In this document: positions 18,098 to 28,615 of the stretch, piece by piece
Layout of the letters: every line of letters starts with the position of its first letter
Position numbering within the stretch: position 1 is the first letter of the stretch
NCBI RefSeq assembly: GCF_002007115.1
Contig: NZ_MVAD01000003.1
Coordinates: 464,992 to 528,991 of the forward strand
Direction: 5' to 3'
DNA: 64,000 bases
Source of the DNA: Massilia sp. KIM
GTDB taxonomy: Bacteria; Pseudomonadota; Gammaproteobacteria; Burkholderiales; Burkholderiaceae_D
Position numbers and translations under genes: made by a program
Notes under the pieces: generated by a model
The model's input: only the letters and a program-made list of their open reading frames with translations
Told to the model about the DNA's origin: nothing
Database searches by the model: none

Positions 18098-19276
18098 TCA
18101 GGAAGCCAGGTCCAGCGCGCCGCGCACGGCCTCGATGCGGGCGGCGCGGACTGCTTCCGGGATCTGTTCGCGCCGCCCGGCCAGGCGCGCGGCGATCTCG
18201 CCGGCGTTCACGGCGCGCGCCGCGCCCAGGGCCTGCAGCAGGCGCACGTCCTCCGCGCAGGACGGGCCGGCGGGACGGGAGGGGTCCTGCTGCGCGCCGC
18301 CTGCCTGCGCGATGGTGGTGGCCGCCAGCAGCATCTCGGCGAAGCGCTCCGGCTTGCGGAAGGCGTCGCAGCGCTCGAACAGGGCGACCACGGCCTCCGG
18401 ATCCGCCGCCCGCCCCACGGCCAGAATGTCGCGCTCGCGCGCGGTCATCAATGCCAGGTCGCGGCAGTCGTTGGGCACGCGCAGGCGCTTGCAGAGCTGC
18501 TGGATCGGCGCCAGACCCGGGCCCAGTTCGTGCACCAGGACGGCGAAGCGCAGCGCGAGCGGGAGGCCGCGGCCGGCGGCGGCGTCGACCAGCCGCAGCA
18601 CGCGCTCGCCGGCGTCGCCGTCTTCAGGCGCAGGACGCTCCCACAAGGCATCGAGTTCGGGCAGGATGCGCGCCAGGGCGCCGCAGGCCCGCAGCACCTC
18701 GAACATGCGCGAGGGCCGCTTTTCCATCAGGCCGCGCGCCAGTTCCTGCCACACGCGCTCGGGCACCAGGGCGTCGGCCTCGCCCTCTTCCACCATGCGC
18801 CGCATCAGGGCCAGGGTGCTGTCGGCCACGCTGAAGTCGGGCAGGCGCGCGGCGAAGCGCGCCAGGCGCAGGATGCGCACCGGGTCCTCGGCGAAGGCGT
18901 CGGAGACGTGGCGGAACACGCGTTCGCGCAGGTCCTGGCGGCCGCCATAGGGGTCGACCAGCTCGCCGTCCTCACCCAGCGCCATGGCGTTGATGGTCAG
19001 GTCGCGCCGCACCAGGTCCTGTTCGAGGGTGACGTCGGGCGCGGCGTGGAAGGCGAAGCCGTGGTAACCCCGGGCGGTCTTGCGCTCGGTGCGCGCCAGC
19101 GCGTATTCCTCCTGGGTCTCGGGATGGAGGAAGACCGGGAAATCCTTGCCGACCGGGCGGAAGCCCGCCGCCAGCATCTGCTCGGGGGTGGCGCCGACCA
19201 CCACGTGGTCGCGGTCCTGGACCGGCAAGCCCAGCAGCTGGTCGCGGACGGCGCCGCCGACGACGTAGCTGCGCAT
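18098..19276 (-). CDS. cca: CCA tRNA nucleotidyltransferase
   Basis: This 392-residue enzyme adds or repairs the 3'-CCA end of tRNA. The class II nucleotidyltransferase core is intact: YVVGGAVRDQLLG (residues 4-16), catalytic DRD (21-23), RTERK and VRRDLTINAMA, then EDPVRILRLARFAAR. The C-terminal half is unusual: where the enterobacterial enzyme has an HD phosphohydrolase domain with H-D-L-G-K-G, this one reads VLVHELGPGLAPIQQLCKRLRVPND, so the metal-binding Asp is Glu and the following His-containing segment is missing (see findings). It is the last gene of the slt / NDUFA9-like / GST / cca run, 3 bp after the GST stop. CCA addition should be retained; 2',3'-cyclic phosphodiesterase and phosphatase activities are doubtful. 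Confidence 0.93.
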   Translation of the reverse strand: MRSYVVGGAVRDQLLGLPVQDRDHVVVGATPEQMLAAGFRPVGKDFPVFLHPETQEEYALARTERKTARGYHGFAFHAAPDVTLEQDLVRRDLTINAMALGEDGELVDPYGGRQDLRERVFRHVSDAFAEDPVRILRLARFAARLPDFSVADSTLALMRRMVEEGEADALVPERVWQELARGLMEKRPSRMFEVLRACGALARILPELDALWERPAPEDGDAGERVLRLVDAAAGRGLPLALRFAVLVHELGPGLAPIQQLCKRLRVPNDCRDLALMTARERDILAVGRAADPEAVVALFERCDAFRKPERFAEMLLAATTIAQAGGAQQDPSRPAGPSCAEDVRLLQALGAARAVNAGEIAARLAGRREQIPEAVRAARIEAVRGALDLAS

Positions 19277-19279
19277 GGC

Positions 19280-19996
19280 TCAGCCCGGCAGATCGGAATC
19301 GCGCAGCGTGGTCGGGTCTTCCTCGCGCATGGCCTCGTCGACCCAGCGCGCCACCGCCGGGTGGGCCAGCACACGCTCGCAATAGGCCTGCAAGGCAGGC
19401 GCCAAGGCCACCCCGTAGGTCTTGAAGCGGGTGACCACCGGCGCGTAGTAGGCGTCGGCGATCGAGAACTCGCCGAACAGGAAGTGGTGGTGGCCGAAGC
19501 GCGCCAGGCAGTCTTCCCATATTTCGCAGACGCGGCCGATGTCGGCCTGGCAGCCCGGGGTGCGGCCGTGGCCCGGCAGGCGGGCCTGGATGTTCATCGG
19601 CATGGCGCGGCGCAGTTCGGCGAAGCCGGAATGCATCTCGGCCACGATCGAGCGCGCCAGCGCGCGCGCGGCCACGTCCTGGGGCCACATGTGCTTGTCG
19701 GGGAACTGCTCGGCCAGGTATTCGATGATGGCCAGGCTGTCCCAGATCGTCATCTCGCCGGCCAGCAGCACCGGCACCCGGCCGGCGTGCGAGTAGTGCG
19801 CGATGTTGCTGGCGGTGTCGGGACGGTCGAGCAGGACCTTGATCTCGGTGAAGGGGATGCCGAACGCGACCGCCGCGACCCAGGGCCGCATCGACCAGGA
19901 GGAGAGATTCTTGTTGCCGATGACGAGGGTCAGGCCCGGCTGGCGGGCCTGGGCCAGGGTGTGCGAAAGGGTCGGGTCGAGTTCGATGGTCTGCAT
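19280..19996 (-). CDS. Glutathione S-transferase family protein
   Basis: This 238-residue protein has an N-terminal thioredoxin-like GST domain beginning at about residue 22 (LTLVIGNKNLSSWSMRPWVAA), the conserved cis-Pro region GRVPVLL and the DSLAIIEYLAEQFP helix. An all-helical C-terminal domain carries FGEFSIADAYYAPV. The SSWS motif places the likely catalytic Ser in the usual position. It sits 17 bp after the NDUFA9-like gene and 3 bp before cca, so it is co-transcribed with both. Substrate and role are unknown; a family-level call is secure. Confidence 0.9.
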   Translation of the reverse strand: MQTIELDPTLSHTLAQARQPGLTLVIGNKNLSSWSMRPWVAAVAFGIPFTEIKVLLDRPDTASNIAHYSHAGRVPVLLAGEMTIWDSLAIIEYLAEQFPDKHMWPQDVAARALARSIVAEMHSGFAELRRAMPMNIQARLPGHGRTPGCQADIGRVCEIWEDCLARFGHHHFLFGEFSIADAYYAPVVTRFKTYGVALAPALQAYCERVLAHPAVARWVDEAMREEDPTTLRDSDLPG

Positions 19997-20013
19997 GGGC
20001 TTCTTGGTTCTGG

Positions 20014-20976
20014 TTAGCGGCCGGCGCGGGCGCGGAAGGCGTCCATGCGGTCGGCGGGCACGAGGTAGTGCGGTGCGGCGTCCTCGACCGACGTGAGCTT
20101 GATTCCCAGCGTCTCCGCTGTCAAGGCTTTCGTTGCCGGATCGACCACGTTGTCGACCTTCATGGAGTCGAGGTTGTCGCGGCTGATGATGGGCTCGCCG
20201 GGCAGCAGCTCGAACAGGGTCGCCTGCAGGCGCGCCATCCAGTCCGGCAGGCCGAGCACGGGCCGCTCGACGCCGGCGTAGCGCCCGGCCAGGCGCACCA
20301 GGTCGGCCAGGATGAAGACGGCGGGCCCGCCCAGTTCGATCTCGGCGCCGCGCGTGCGCGGCTGGTTCAGGGCGCGCACGAAGGCCTCGACGACGTCGCC
20401 CACGTAGACCGGCTGGAAGCGCGCCGTGGGCGCGGCCAGCGGCACCAGCGGCAGGTGGCGCTGGAGGGCGGCGAACATGGTGAGGAAATGGTCGCCAGGA
20501 CCGAACACCACGGAGGGCCGGAAAATCGTGGGCGCGACCTCGGGCGCGCTGCGGGCGGCGGCCTCGCCGTCGCCCTTGGAGCGCTGGTAGGCCGAGGTGC
20601 CCGCCGGGCTCGCGCCCAGGGCGCTCATGTGCAGGTAGCGCGGCACGCCCTCGGCGCGGCAGGCGGCGACGATGCGGCGCGGCAGCTCGACGTGGAGGCG
20701 GCGGAAGCCCTCGCCATAGGGCTGGCTGCGGCCGCCGTGCAGGATGCCGACCAGGTTGATGACGGCGTCGCGCCCGCGCACCAGGCTGCGCAGGACCTCG
20801 TCGTCGTGGATGTCGGCCAGGCGCAAGTCGACCCCGGGCAGGAGGGCCAGGTGCTTGGCGCGTTCGTAGTGGCGCGCCGGCACCAGCACATTGGCGCCCT
20901 CCTCGGCCAGCCGCGCCACCAGGTGGCAGCCGATGAAGCCGGTCGCGCCGATCACCGTGATGTTCGTGGAGCGCAT
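20014..20976 (-). CDS. Complex I NDUFA9-family atypical SDR protein
   Basis: This 320-residue protein has an NAD(P)-binding Rossmann fold (ITVIGATGFIGCHL, residues 6-19), the substrate-region segment YQRSKGDGE, FRPSVVFGPGDHF and FQPVYVGDVVEAF, a pattern shared with the mitochondrial complex I assembly subunit NDUFA9 and bacterial relatives. The canonical SDR Tyr-x-x-x-Lys is recognisable as YQRSK. It may bind nucleotide in quinone or lipid metabolism; the bacterial function is unresolved. It is translated 7 bp after the slt stop, in the slt/GST/cca operon. Confidence 0.87.
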   Translation of the reverse strand: MRSTNITVIGATGFIGCHLVARLAEEGANVLVPARHYERAKHLALLPGVDLRLADIHDDEVLRSLVRGRDAVINLVGILHGGRSQPYGEGFRRLHVELPRRIVAACRAEGVPRYLHMSALGASPAGTSAYQRSKGDGEAAARSAPEVAPTIFRPSVVFGPGDHFLTMFAALQRHLPLVPLAAPTARFQPVYVGDVVEAFVRALNQPRTRGAEIELGGPAVFILADLVRLAGRYAGVERPVLGLPDWMARLQATLFELLPGEPIISRDNLDSMKVDNVVDPATKALTAETLGIKLTSVEDAAPHYLVPADRMDAFRARAGR

Positions 20977-20983
20977 GGCGGCC

Positions 20984-23314
20984 TCAGGGCAGGATGGAGC
21001 CGTTGCCGCCGCGCGGGCTCACGGTGGTGACGCGCGTGCGGATCGACTGCGGCCGGCCATCGAACACGGCGGCGTAGTTGGTGGCGTTGGCCAGCACGTT
21101 GCGCACATAGCTGCGCGTTTCGGAAAACGGAATGGTTTCGACGAAGATCGCGCCCTCCATCGGCGCCTCGAGGCGGCCGCGCCAGGCGCGCGCGCGGCCC
21201 GGTCCGGCGTTGTAGGCGGCGGTGGCGAGGATCTCGTTGCCGTCGAAATTTTGCAGCACCATGTTCATGTAGTTCGCTCCCAGCGTGATGTTGGTGCGGA
21301 TGTCGTTCAGCATGTCGTGCACAAAGTTGTCCAGGCCAATCTTTGCCGCCACCCACTTGCCGGTGGACGGCATCACCTGCATCAGGCCCGAAGCGCCGAC
21401 CCCGGAGCGCGCATCCTGGATGAAGCGCGATTCCTGGCGGATCAGGCCGTACACCCAGGCCTTGTCCAGGCCCAGGCCCTGGGCCGTGGGGCGCAGGATG
21501 TCGAGATGGGGCGCCGGGAAGCGCTGGGCGTAGTCGAGTTCGGTGCGCGTGCGCAGCGAGGTCTCGACCATGCGGTCGAGCAGCTCGTTACGGCGCGCCA
21601 GCTCGGCGGCGGCCAGCAGCTGACGTTCAGACATGCCGCGCAAGCCCCAGTTCCATTCGCGGTTGCCTTCCGCGCGCAGGCGCAAGCCATAGAAGCGCAG
21701 CGCGCGCTGCAGGCTCGGATTGGCGCTGGCCTCGGCCAGCTCGGCGACCGTGACCGGCGCCACCGGCGGCGGCGCCGTGACCATGCGGCCCAGCTCATCG
21801 AGCGCCAGCTGGCCATAGAAAGTCGACTGCGCCGCGATGCGCTCGAACAGCGCGCGCGCGGCATCGGACTGGCCCTCGGCCTTGTGGGCCCGGCCCAGCC
21901 AGTAGACCCAGGCCGGGTCGGCCTTGAGCCCGGCCGGCATGGCCTCGATGGTGGCGCGCACCAGCTTCCAGTCGCCATTGCGCAGCGCGATGCGGGTCTT
22001 CCACTGCATCTGCTCGTTCGTCAGCGGCACGCCGTTGGCGCGCCGCCAGTAATCGCCGGCCTCCTGGTCCTGGGCGATGGACGCGGCCAGGGCCAGGTTG
22101 GCCCAGCCGATCGCGCGCTCCTCGTTCGAGAGCCGGTCGCTGTTCTTCTCCAGCGCCACCATCGCCAGTTTGAGGCTGGTGCGCGCCATGCGGCCCAGCG
22201 CCACCAGGTAGATCTCGCGCTCGGCGCGGGTGGCGCCGATGCCGCGCGCCATGGCCACGGCCGGCACGTCGACCGCCTGGGCGGCGCGCGCTTCCGGGAC
22301 GCCCAGCAGCACGGCGGCGCGGCGCGCCGGACCGGTGGCGTTCATCTCGCCCGCCAGGCGCAGCTGCCACAGCAGGTCGGCCTGGCTGAACTGGCCGTTC
22401 TGCGCGAGCTGGGCGATGAGAGAGGCGCAGGCTTCGCCGTAGGCCGGCGGATTTCCCAGCAGGGCGCGCGCTTCCTGGGCCACGGCTTCGCCCCGGCTGG
22501 CGCGGGCCAGCAGGCCGTAGCAGCGGATCTGCAGGCTGCCGTTCTGGGTGAGCGTGCCGGCTTCCTGCTCGAAGGCGGCGAAGTCGCGGCGCCGGCCCAG
22601 CTCGAGCAGCCATTCGGCGCGCAACTGGTCGGCGGCCGCGCTGCCCTCGTGACGGCGCAGCGCCTCGCGGACTTCCTCCGGTGCGGCCTCGCGCAGACGC
22701 AGTCTCAGGCGATAATAGTCGACATGCGAGGCCAGCGGATAGTTCGCCAGGCGCGGCGCCAGCGTATTGACGCGCACGGCATCGTTCTGGCGCGCGGCAT
22801 CGCGCAATTGCAGGAACAGGTTGTCGTCCTCGCTGCGGGCATCGGGGATGCGGGCCGGCTGGACGGCCGGCGCCGGTGGGCTGCCGTTGGCGGGGCCGTT
22901 GCCATTGACGACAGGTCCGTTGTTGCTGGGGGCCGGGATACGGACGTCCGGAATACGGGCGTCCGGAGTGCGGGCGTTCTGCGTACGGGCATCCGGCGCA
23001 GGTGCAGCAGCTGCGGCAGGCGCAGGCACAGCAGGCGCAACATTCACGGGTGCAGCAGGCGCGGGTGCAGCAGGCGCGGGTGCAGCAGGCGCGGGTGCAG
23101 CGGGCGCGGGTGCAGCGGGCGCTGATGCAGCGGGCGCTGGCGCAGTAGACGCTGGAGGCTTCGCCTGCGATGGGGCAGGCGCAGCGGCGGCAGGCGGCGC
23201 GGTCTCGTCCGGTTCAGGATCTTCCTGGGCCAGCACGGGCGGCATCCAGGCCAAAGACAAGACCAGGAACATGGCGGTCGGCATGATGCCGGCTGTCAAA
23301 CTCGATCGAACCAT
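20984..23314 (-). CDS. Soluble lytic murein transglycosylase
   Basis: This 776-residue periplasmic enzyme cleaves peptidoglycan between MurNAc and GlcNAc to form 1,6-anhydro products. It has a Sec signal peptide ending near MPPVLAQ (residue 30) and a long disordered Pro/Ala linker (residues about 33-130) containing a repeated APAAP motif and an Arg/Asp/Pro-rich repeat. An alpha-superhelical Slt70-like ring domain follows, then the C-terminal SLT domain with the catalytic Glu in RQESRF (about residue 627) and LMQVMPSTGKW. It is the first gene of the slt / NDUFA9-like / GST / cca operon and is divergent, by 32 bp, from the formyl-THF cyclo-ligase. The linker length is unusual for the family. 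Confidence 0.92.
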   Translation of the reverse strand: MVRSSLTAGIMPTAMFLVLSLAWMPPVLAQEDPEPDETAPPAAAAPAPSQAKPPASTAPAPAASAPAAPAPAAPAPAAPAPAAPAPAAPVNVAPAVPAPAAAAAPAPDARTQNARTPDARIPDVRIPAPSNNGPVVNGNGPANGSPPAPAVQPARIPDARSEDDNLFLQLRDAARQNDAVRVNTLAPRLANYPLASHVDYYRLRLRLREAAPEEVREALRRHEGSAAADQLRAEWLLELGRRRDFAAFEQEAGTLTQNGSLQIRCYGLLARASRGEAVAQEARALLGNPPAYGEACASLIAQLAQNGQFSQADLLWQLRLAGEMNATGPARRAAVLLGVPEARAAQAVDVPAVAMARGIGATRAEREIYLVALGRMARTSLKLAMVALEKNSDRLSNEERAIGWANLALAASIAQDQEAGDYWRRANGVPLTNEQMQWKTRIALRNGDWKLVRATIEAMPAGLKADPAWVYWLGRAHKAEGQSDAARALFERIAAQSTFYGQLALDELGRMVTAPPPVAPVTVAELAEASANPSLQRALRFYGLRLRAEGNREWNWGLRGMSERQLLAAAELARRNELLDRMVETSLRTRTELDYAQRFPAPHLDILRPTAQGLGLDKAWVYGLIRQESRFIQDARSGVGASGLMQVMPSTGKWVAAKIGLDNFVHDMLNDIRTNITLGANYMNMVLQNFDGNEILATAAYNAGPGRARAWRGRLEAPMEGAIFVETIPFSETRSYVRNVLANATNYAAVFDGRPQSIRTRVTTVSPRGGNGSILP
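23030..23140. repeat. 15-bp tandem repeat encoding the Ala/Pro linker of the transglycosylase
   Basis: A repeating 15-bp unit of the type GCAGGCGCGGGTGCA, with variants, encodes the APAAP linker on the minus strand. Because the unit is a multiple of three, gain or loss of copies would change linker length without frameshift. Confidence 0.75.
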
Positions 23315-23346
23315 CCAACACTCTCAAAGTACGCTGCATTGAAACC

Positions 23347-23961
23347 ATGACCGGCGATCAAAGAATACCACGCGCATCCAGCCCCCTGCCAGACACGGGC
23401 GCAGCACTTGATGACTCCCCGCAACAGGACAAAGGGGCGATGCGCGCCGCGCTCAAGGCGCGCCGCCGCGCCCTCGATCCGACCGTGAAACGCGACTGGG
23501 ACCAGCGCATCGGCGCCCAGGTGCTGGCCTGGGCGCGCGCGCAGCAGCCTGCCATGCTGGGAGTCTACTGGCCGCTGGCGGGCGAGCCGGATCTGCATCC
23601 AGCCTACGCGGAATTGGCGCAGGCGGGCGTACGGCTGGCGCTGCCGGTGGTGGTGGCGCGCGGCGCGGCGCTCGGCTTCGCCGAATGGCTGCCGGGGGAA
23701 CCGACCGTGTGCGACGCCATGGGAGTAACGGTGCCGGCCGCGCTGCGCATGGTGGAGCGGCCGCCCGCGCTGCTGGTGCCCTGCCTGGGCTTCAATGCGC
23801 AAGGCTACCGGCTGGGCTACGGGGGCGGTTTCTACGACCGCACCCTGGCTGCGGCGCCGCGGCCGCTGACCCTGGGGATCGCCTACGCCTTCCAGCGCGT
23901 GGCCTTCGAGGGAGCGGCCCACGACGTGCCGCTGGACCGGGTGCTGACCGAAGCGGGCTGA
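23347..23961 (+). CDS. 5-formyltetrahydrofolate cyclo-ligase
   Basis: This 204-residue enzyme converts 5-formyl-THF to 5,10-methenyl-THF with ATP, returning folate to the one-carbon pool. The N-terminal basic helix (MRAALKARRRALDP), VYWPLAGEPDLHP, and the signature YRLGYGGGFYDRTLA (about residues 155-170) are all present. The first 30 residues ahead of the conserved core are extra and low-complexity, so ATG 23440 is a possible later start. It is divergent from slt. Its last codons (RVLTEAG) seed a downstream tandem repeat. It fits functionally with the neighbouring metF and the methyl cycle genes. Confidence 0.92.
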   Translation: MTGDQRIPRASSPLPDTGAALDDSPQQDKGAMRAALKARRRALDPTVKRDWDQRIGAQVLAWARAQQPAMLGVYWPLAGEPDLHPAYAELAQAGVRLALPVVVARGAALGFAEWLPGEPTVCDAMGVTVPAALRMVERPPALLVPCLGFNAQGYRLGYGGGFYDRTLAAAPRPLTLGIAYAFQRVAFEGAAHDVPLDRVLTEAG

Positions 23962-24036
23962 GGACGGCCGCGGGCTGGGTGCTGACCGAGCGGGTGCTGA
24001 CCGAGCGGGTGCTGACCGAGCGGGTGCTGACCGAAG
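23939..24036. repeat. 15-bp tandem repeat derived from the end of the cyclo-ligase gene
   Basis: The unit GGGTGCTGACCGAGC, which encodes VLTE at the 3' end of the cyclo-ligase (23939-23953), recurs past the stop codon at 23977, 23992, 24007 and 24022. The three internal boundaries are exactly 15 bp apart, and the first and last copies end in AAG instead of AGC. Confidence 0.9.
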
Positions 24037-24077
24037 CGAACTGGGGCCGGCCTCGGGGCCGGCCTCGCCAGGGAGGC

Positions 24078-24908
24078 TTACTTGACCAGCCGCTGCCAGA
24101 TGGCGGTGGTGGCCAGCGCCTGGTTCATGCTGTAGAAGTGCAGGCCCGGCGCGCCGCCGGCAAGCAGGCGCTCGGCGAGCGCGGTCACCACGTCCAGGCC
24201 GAAGGCCTTGATCGAGGCGGAGTCGTCGCCGAAGCTGGCCAGCTTCAGGCGCACCCAGCGCGGGATCTCGGCGCCGCACATGTCGGAGAAGCGCATCAGC
24301 TGGGTATAGTTCGTGATCGGCATGATGCCCGGCACGATAGGCACGTCCACGCCCAGCTTGCGCGCATTGTCGACGAAGGTGAAATAGGCGTCGGCATTGT
24401 AGAAGTACTGGGTGATGGCGGCGTTGGCGCCGGCCTTGACCTTGCGCGCGAAGTTCTGCAGGTCGTCCTGGGGCGAGCGGGCCTGAGGGTGCATCTCGGG
24501 ATAGGCCGCGACCTCGATGTGGAACCAGTCGCCGGTTTCCTGGCGGATGAATTCGACCAGCTCGTTGGCATAGCGGAATTCGCCGGCGCCGCCGTAGCCG
24601 CTCGGCAGGTCGCCGCGCAGCGCCACCAGGCGGCGAATGCCGTGTTCCTGGAACTGCTTGAGGATGGCGCCGATCGAGGCGCGGTCGCCGCCGATGCAGG
24701 ACAGGTGGGGCGCGGCCTCGTGGCCTTCACCCTTGATCTCGAGCACGGTCTGCAGGGTGCCGGCCTGGGTGCTGCCACCGGCGCCGAAGGTCACCGAAAA
24801 ATACTTGGGCTGCAGCTCGGCCAGTTTCTGGCGCGTGGCCCGCAGTTTTTCCGCGCCTTCAGGCGTCTTGGGCGGGAAGAACTCGATACTGAAATTAGGA
24901 GTTTCCAT
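24078..24908 (-). CDS. metF: 5,10-methylenetetrahydrofolate reductase
   Basis: This 276-residue FAD enzyme reduces methylene-THF to 5-methyl-THF for methionine synthesis. The start METPNFSIEFFPPKT matches the family's opening, with EFFPPK, SVTFGAGGST, the folate-binding HLSCIGGDR and GIMPIT visible. Length is normal for bacterial MetF. The gene overlaps the holin-like gene by 14 bp and ends a minus-strand ahcY / holin-like / metF cluster. Its location downstream of an SAH-responsive leader suggests shared control of the methyl cycle. Confidence 0.95.
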   Translation of the reverse strand: METPNFSIEFFPPKTPEGAEKLRATRQKLAELQPKYFSVTFGAGGSTQAGTLQTVLEIKGEGHEAAPHLSCIGGDRASIGAILKQFQEHGIRRLVALRGDLPSGYGGAGEFRYANELVEFIRQETGDWFHIEVAAYPEMHPQARSPQDDLQNFARKVKAGANAAITQYFYNADAYFTFVDNARKLGVDVPIVPGIMPITNYTQLMRFSDMCGAEIPRWVRLKLASFGDDSASIKAFGLDVVTALAERLLAGGAPGLHFYSMNQALATTAIWQRLVK

Positions 24909-25251
24909 CGTTATCTTTGAGGAGCAAGGTGGAAAGCGCCCACGAAATGATGCTGTACAAGATCGCTGCCAGGAAGGCCGACCAGAAGCCATCCACTTCG
25001 AAGCCTTCGATGAAGTAGGCCACCATCCAGAACAGGAAGGCGTTGATCACCAGGATGAACAGGCCCATCGACACCAGGGTCACCGGCAGGGTCAGCAGGA
25101 CCAGCAGCGGGCGGATCAGGGTATTGACCAGCCCGAGGATGAGGGCCGCGATGATAGCGGTCGTGAAGTTGGAGACGGAGACGGAATGCATCAGGTAGGG
25201 CAAGACCATCAGAGCGACGGCATTGATCAACCAGGTAATGAGCAGGCGCAT
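24895..25251 (-). CDS. Holin-like four-helix membrane protein (phage holin family IV type)
   Basis: This 118-residue integral membrane protein has four strongly hydrophobic helices (AVALMVLPYLM, AAIILGL-like NTLIRPLLVLLTLPVTLVSMGL, FILVINAFLFWMVAYFIEG, FLAAILYSIISWAL), a match to the DUF360/phage-holin-IV family. It is not evidence of a prophage: in betaproteobacteria this small gene is typically found between ahcY and metF. The function is unknown. It overlaps the metF start by 14 bp, indicating translational coupling. Confidence 0.85.
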   Translation of the reverse strand: MRLLITWLINAVALMVLPYLMHSVSVSNFTTAIIAALILGLVNTLIRPLLVLLTLPVTLVSMGLFILVINAFLFWMVAYFIEGFEVDGFWSAFLAAILYSIISWALSTLLLKDNDGNS

Positions 25252-25324
25252 CGGATCAACCTCGTAGGGGCTCGTGTCGAAAAAACGGGCCCCTCGGGGC
25301 GAATGCCTTCAGTTAGCGCATGCT

Positions 25325-25425
25325 CGTCATTCCGGCGTAGGCCTGGTCGGCCACGCCGGAATCCAAGTTCTGCTGAGCTGATAAGACGCTGAACCTGGGC
25401 CCTGGCCTGCGCCGGGGCGACGGTC
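25325..25425. repeat. Inverted pair of dispersed palindromic elements (locus 1)
   Basis: A CGTC...AAGTT element (25325-25369) and an inverse copy (25391-25425) lie between ahcY and the holin-like gene. Each has a GC-rich palindromic core (CCGGCGTAGGCC / CCTGCGCCGG). This is one of five loci in the window with the same element. It lies inside a probable operon. Confidence 0.8.
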
Positions 25426-25476
25426 TCTCTGCTAACTAAAAATCATCGGCCCCTCGGGGTCCGCCTCAGCCGCTGA

Positions 25477-26889
<1,413 letters not shown>

Positions 26890-26920
26890 CACGCCCTCCT
26901 TTCAATGTTTAGAAAAAAGT

Positions 26921-26988
26921 AACGTGAGCGCGGTTGCTGATATCCGAGCCTGGCGAAGAGGATCTCTTCGTCGCAACGCTCCTCGGAA
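26921..26988 (-). promoter_or_regulatory. S-adenosylhomocysteine (SAH) riboswitch
   Basis: Read on the minus strand, the leader matches the SAH riboswitch in order: CCGAGGAGCGTTGCGAC, a GAAGAG-ATC-CTCTTC hairpin, GCCAGGCTCGG closing helix P1 (CCGAG/CTCGG), then AACCGCGCTCACG, whose CGCTC pairs with the upstream GAGCG to form the pseudoknot. It ends 33 nt before ahcY's start codon. SAH riboswitches activate ahcY when SAH rises. A likely -10 (TTAAACT) lies just upstream at about 26995-27004. Confidence 0.93.
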
Positions 26989-27100
26989 AGAGTGAGTTTA
27001 ACACGGGTGGGACGGCTTGGGTCTGGTCGTGTTGTTTGCTGAAGGGGGGGCTTGGGGGTGCTGCTTTGGTGGTGGATGGATGCGTTGGGGGTATGCTGCG

Positions 27101-27219
27101 AACTTGGATCCCGGCCTTCGCCGGGATGACGTTTATAAACGGAGTTGGATGGTCGCAGGACGGTGACTTCGGCCACCAGCCGGAAAACCGTCATCCCGGC
27201 GCAGGCCGGGATCCAAGTT
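27101..27219. repeat. Inverted pair of dispersed palindromic elements (locus 2)
   Basis: The element AACTTGGATCCCGG...GATGACG (27101-27131) and its reverse orientation CGTCATCCCGG...CCAAGTT (27189-27219) face each other across 57 bp. Each core is a CCCGGC/GCCGGG palindrome able to form a hairpin. Confidence 0.85.
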
Positions 27220-27263
27220 ACGGTGAGCAGACGGAACTAGTCCGCCCACTACCGTAGCTTGCC

Positions 27264-28430
<1,167 letters not shown>

Positions 28431-28615
28431 GCAATAGCTCCAATTACTGTTCAATACAATGCCGCAGCAACTGGTGCCTGCGACGCTTTAGCGACATTTA
28501 TATTCCGCTTCGCAAGTTGTCTATTAACTCGGCGGATCCTGCATAAAGTGGTATTTTACGCTCCTTGTGCATTTTGGTGTGGAAACCCACGCCGCCTTCA
28601 ACCCTTATCAAGCGC

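Larger units (their letters stand above)
26890..27263. other. Intergenic region between metK and ahcY
   Basis: This 374-bp stretch has no supportable protein gene. On the minus strand its ahcY-proximal part is the SAH riboswitch and a spacer leading to the ribosome-binding site. The metK-proximal part contains an inverted pair of dispersed palindromic elements. A short minus-strand open frame crosses the riboswitch but has no support as a gene. Confidence 0.8.

Noticed and set aside
24895..25251. Prophage remnant suggested by the holin-family gene
   Set aside because: No other phage gene is nearby, and this family is a standard ahcY-metF neighbour in betaproteobacteria.
28431..28615. SAM riboswitch in the metK leader
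   Set aside because: I found no match to any SAM riboswitch class I know; only a weak promoter-like -10 was seen.
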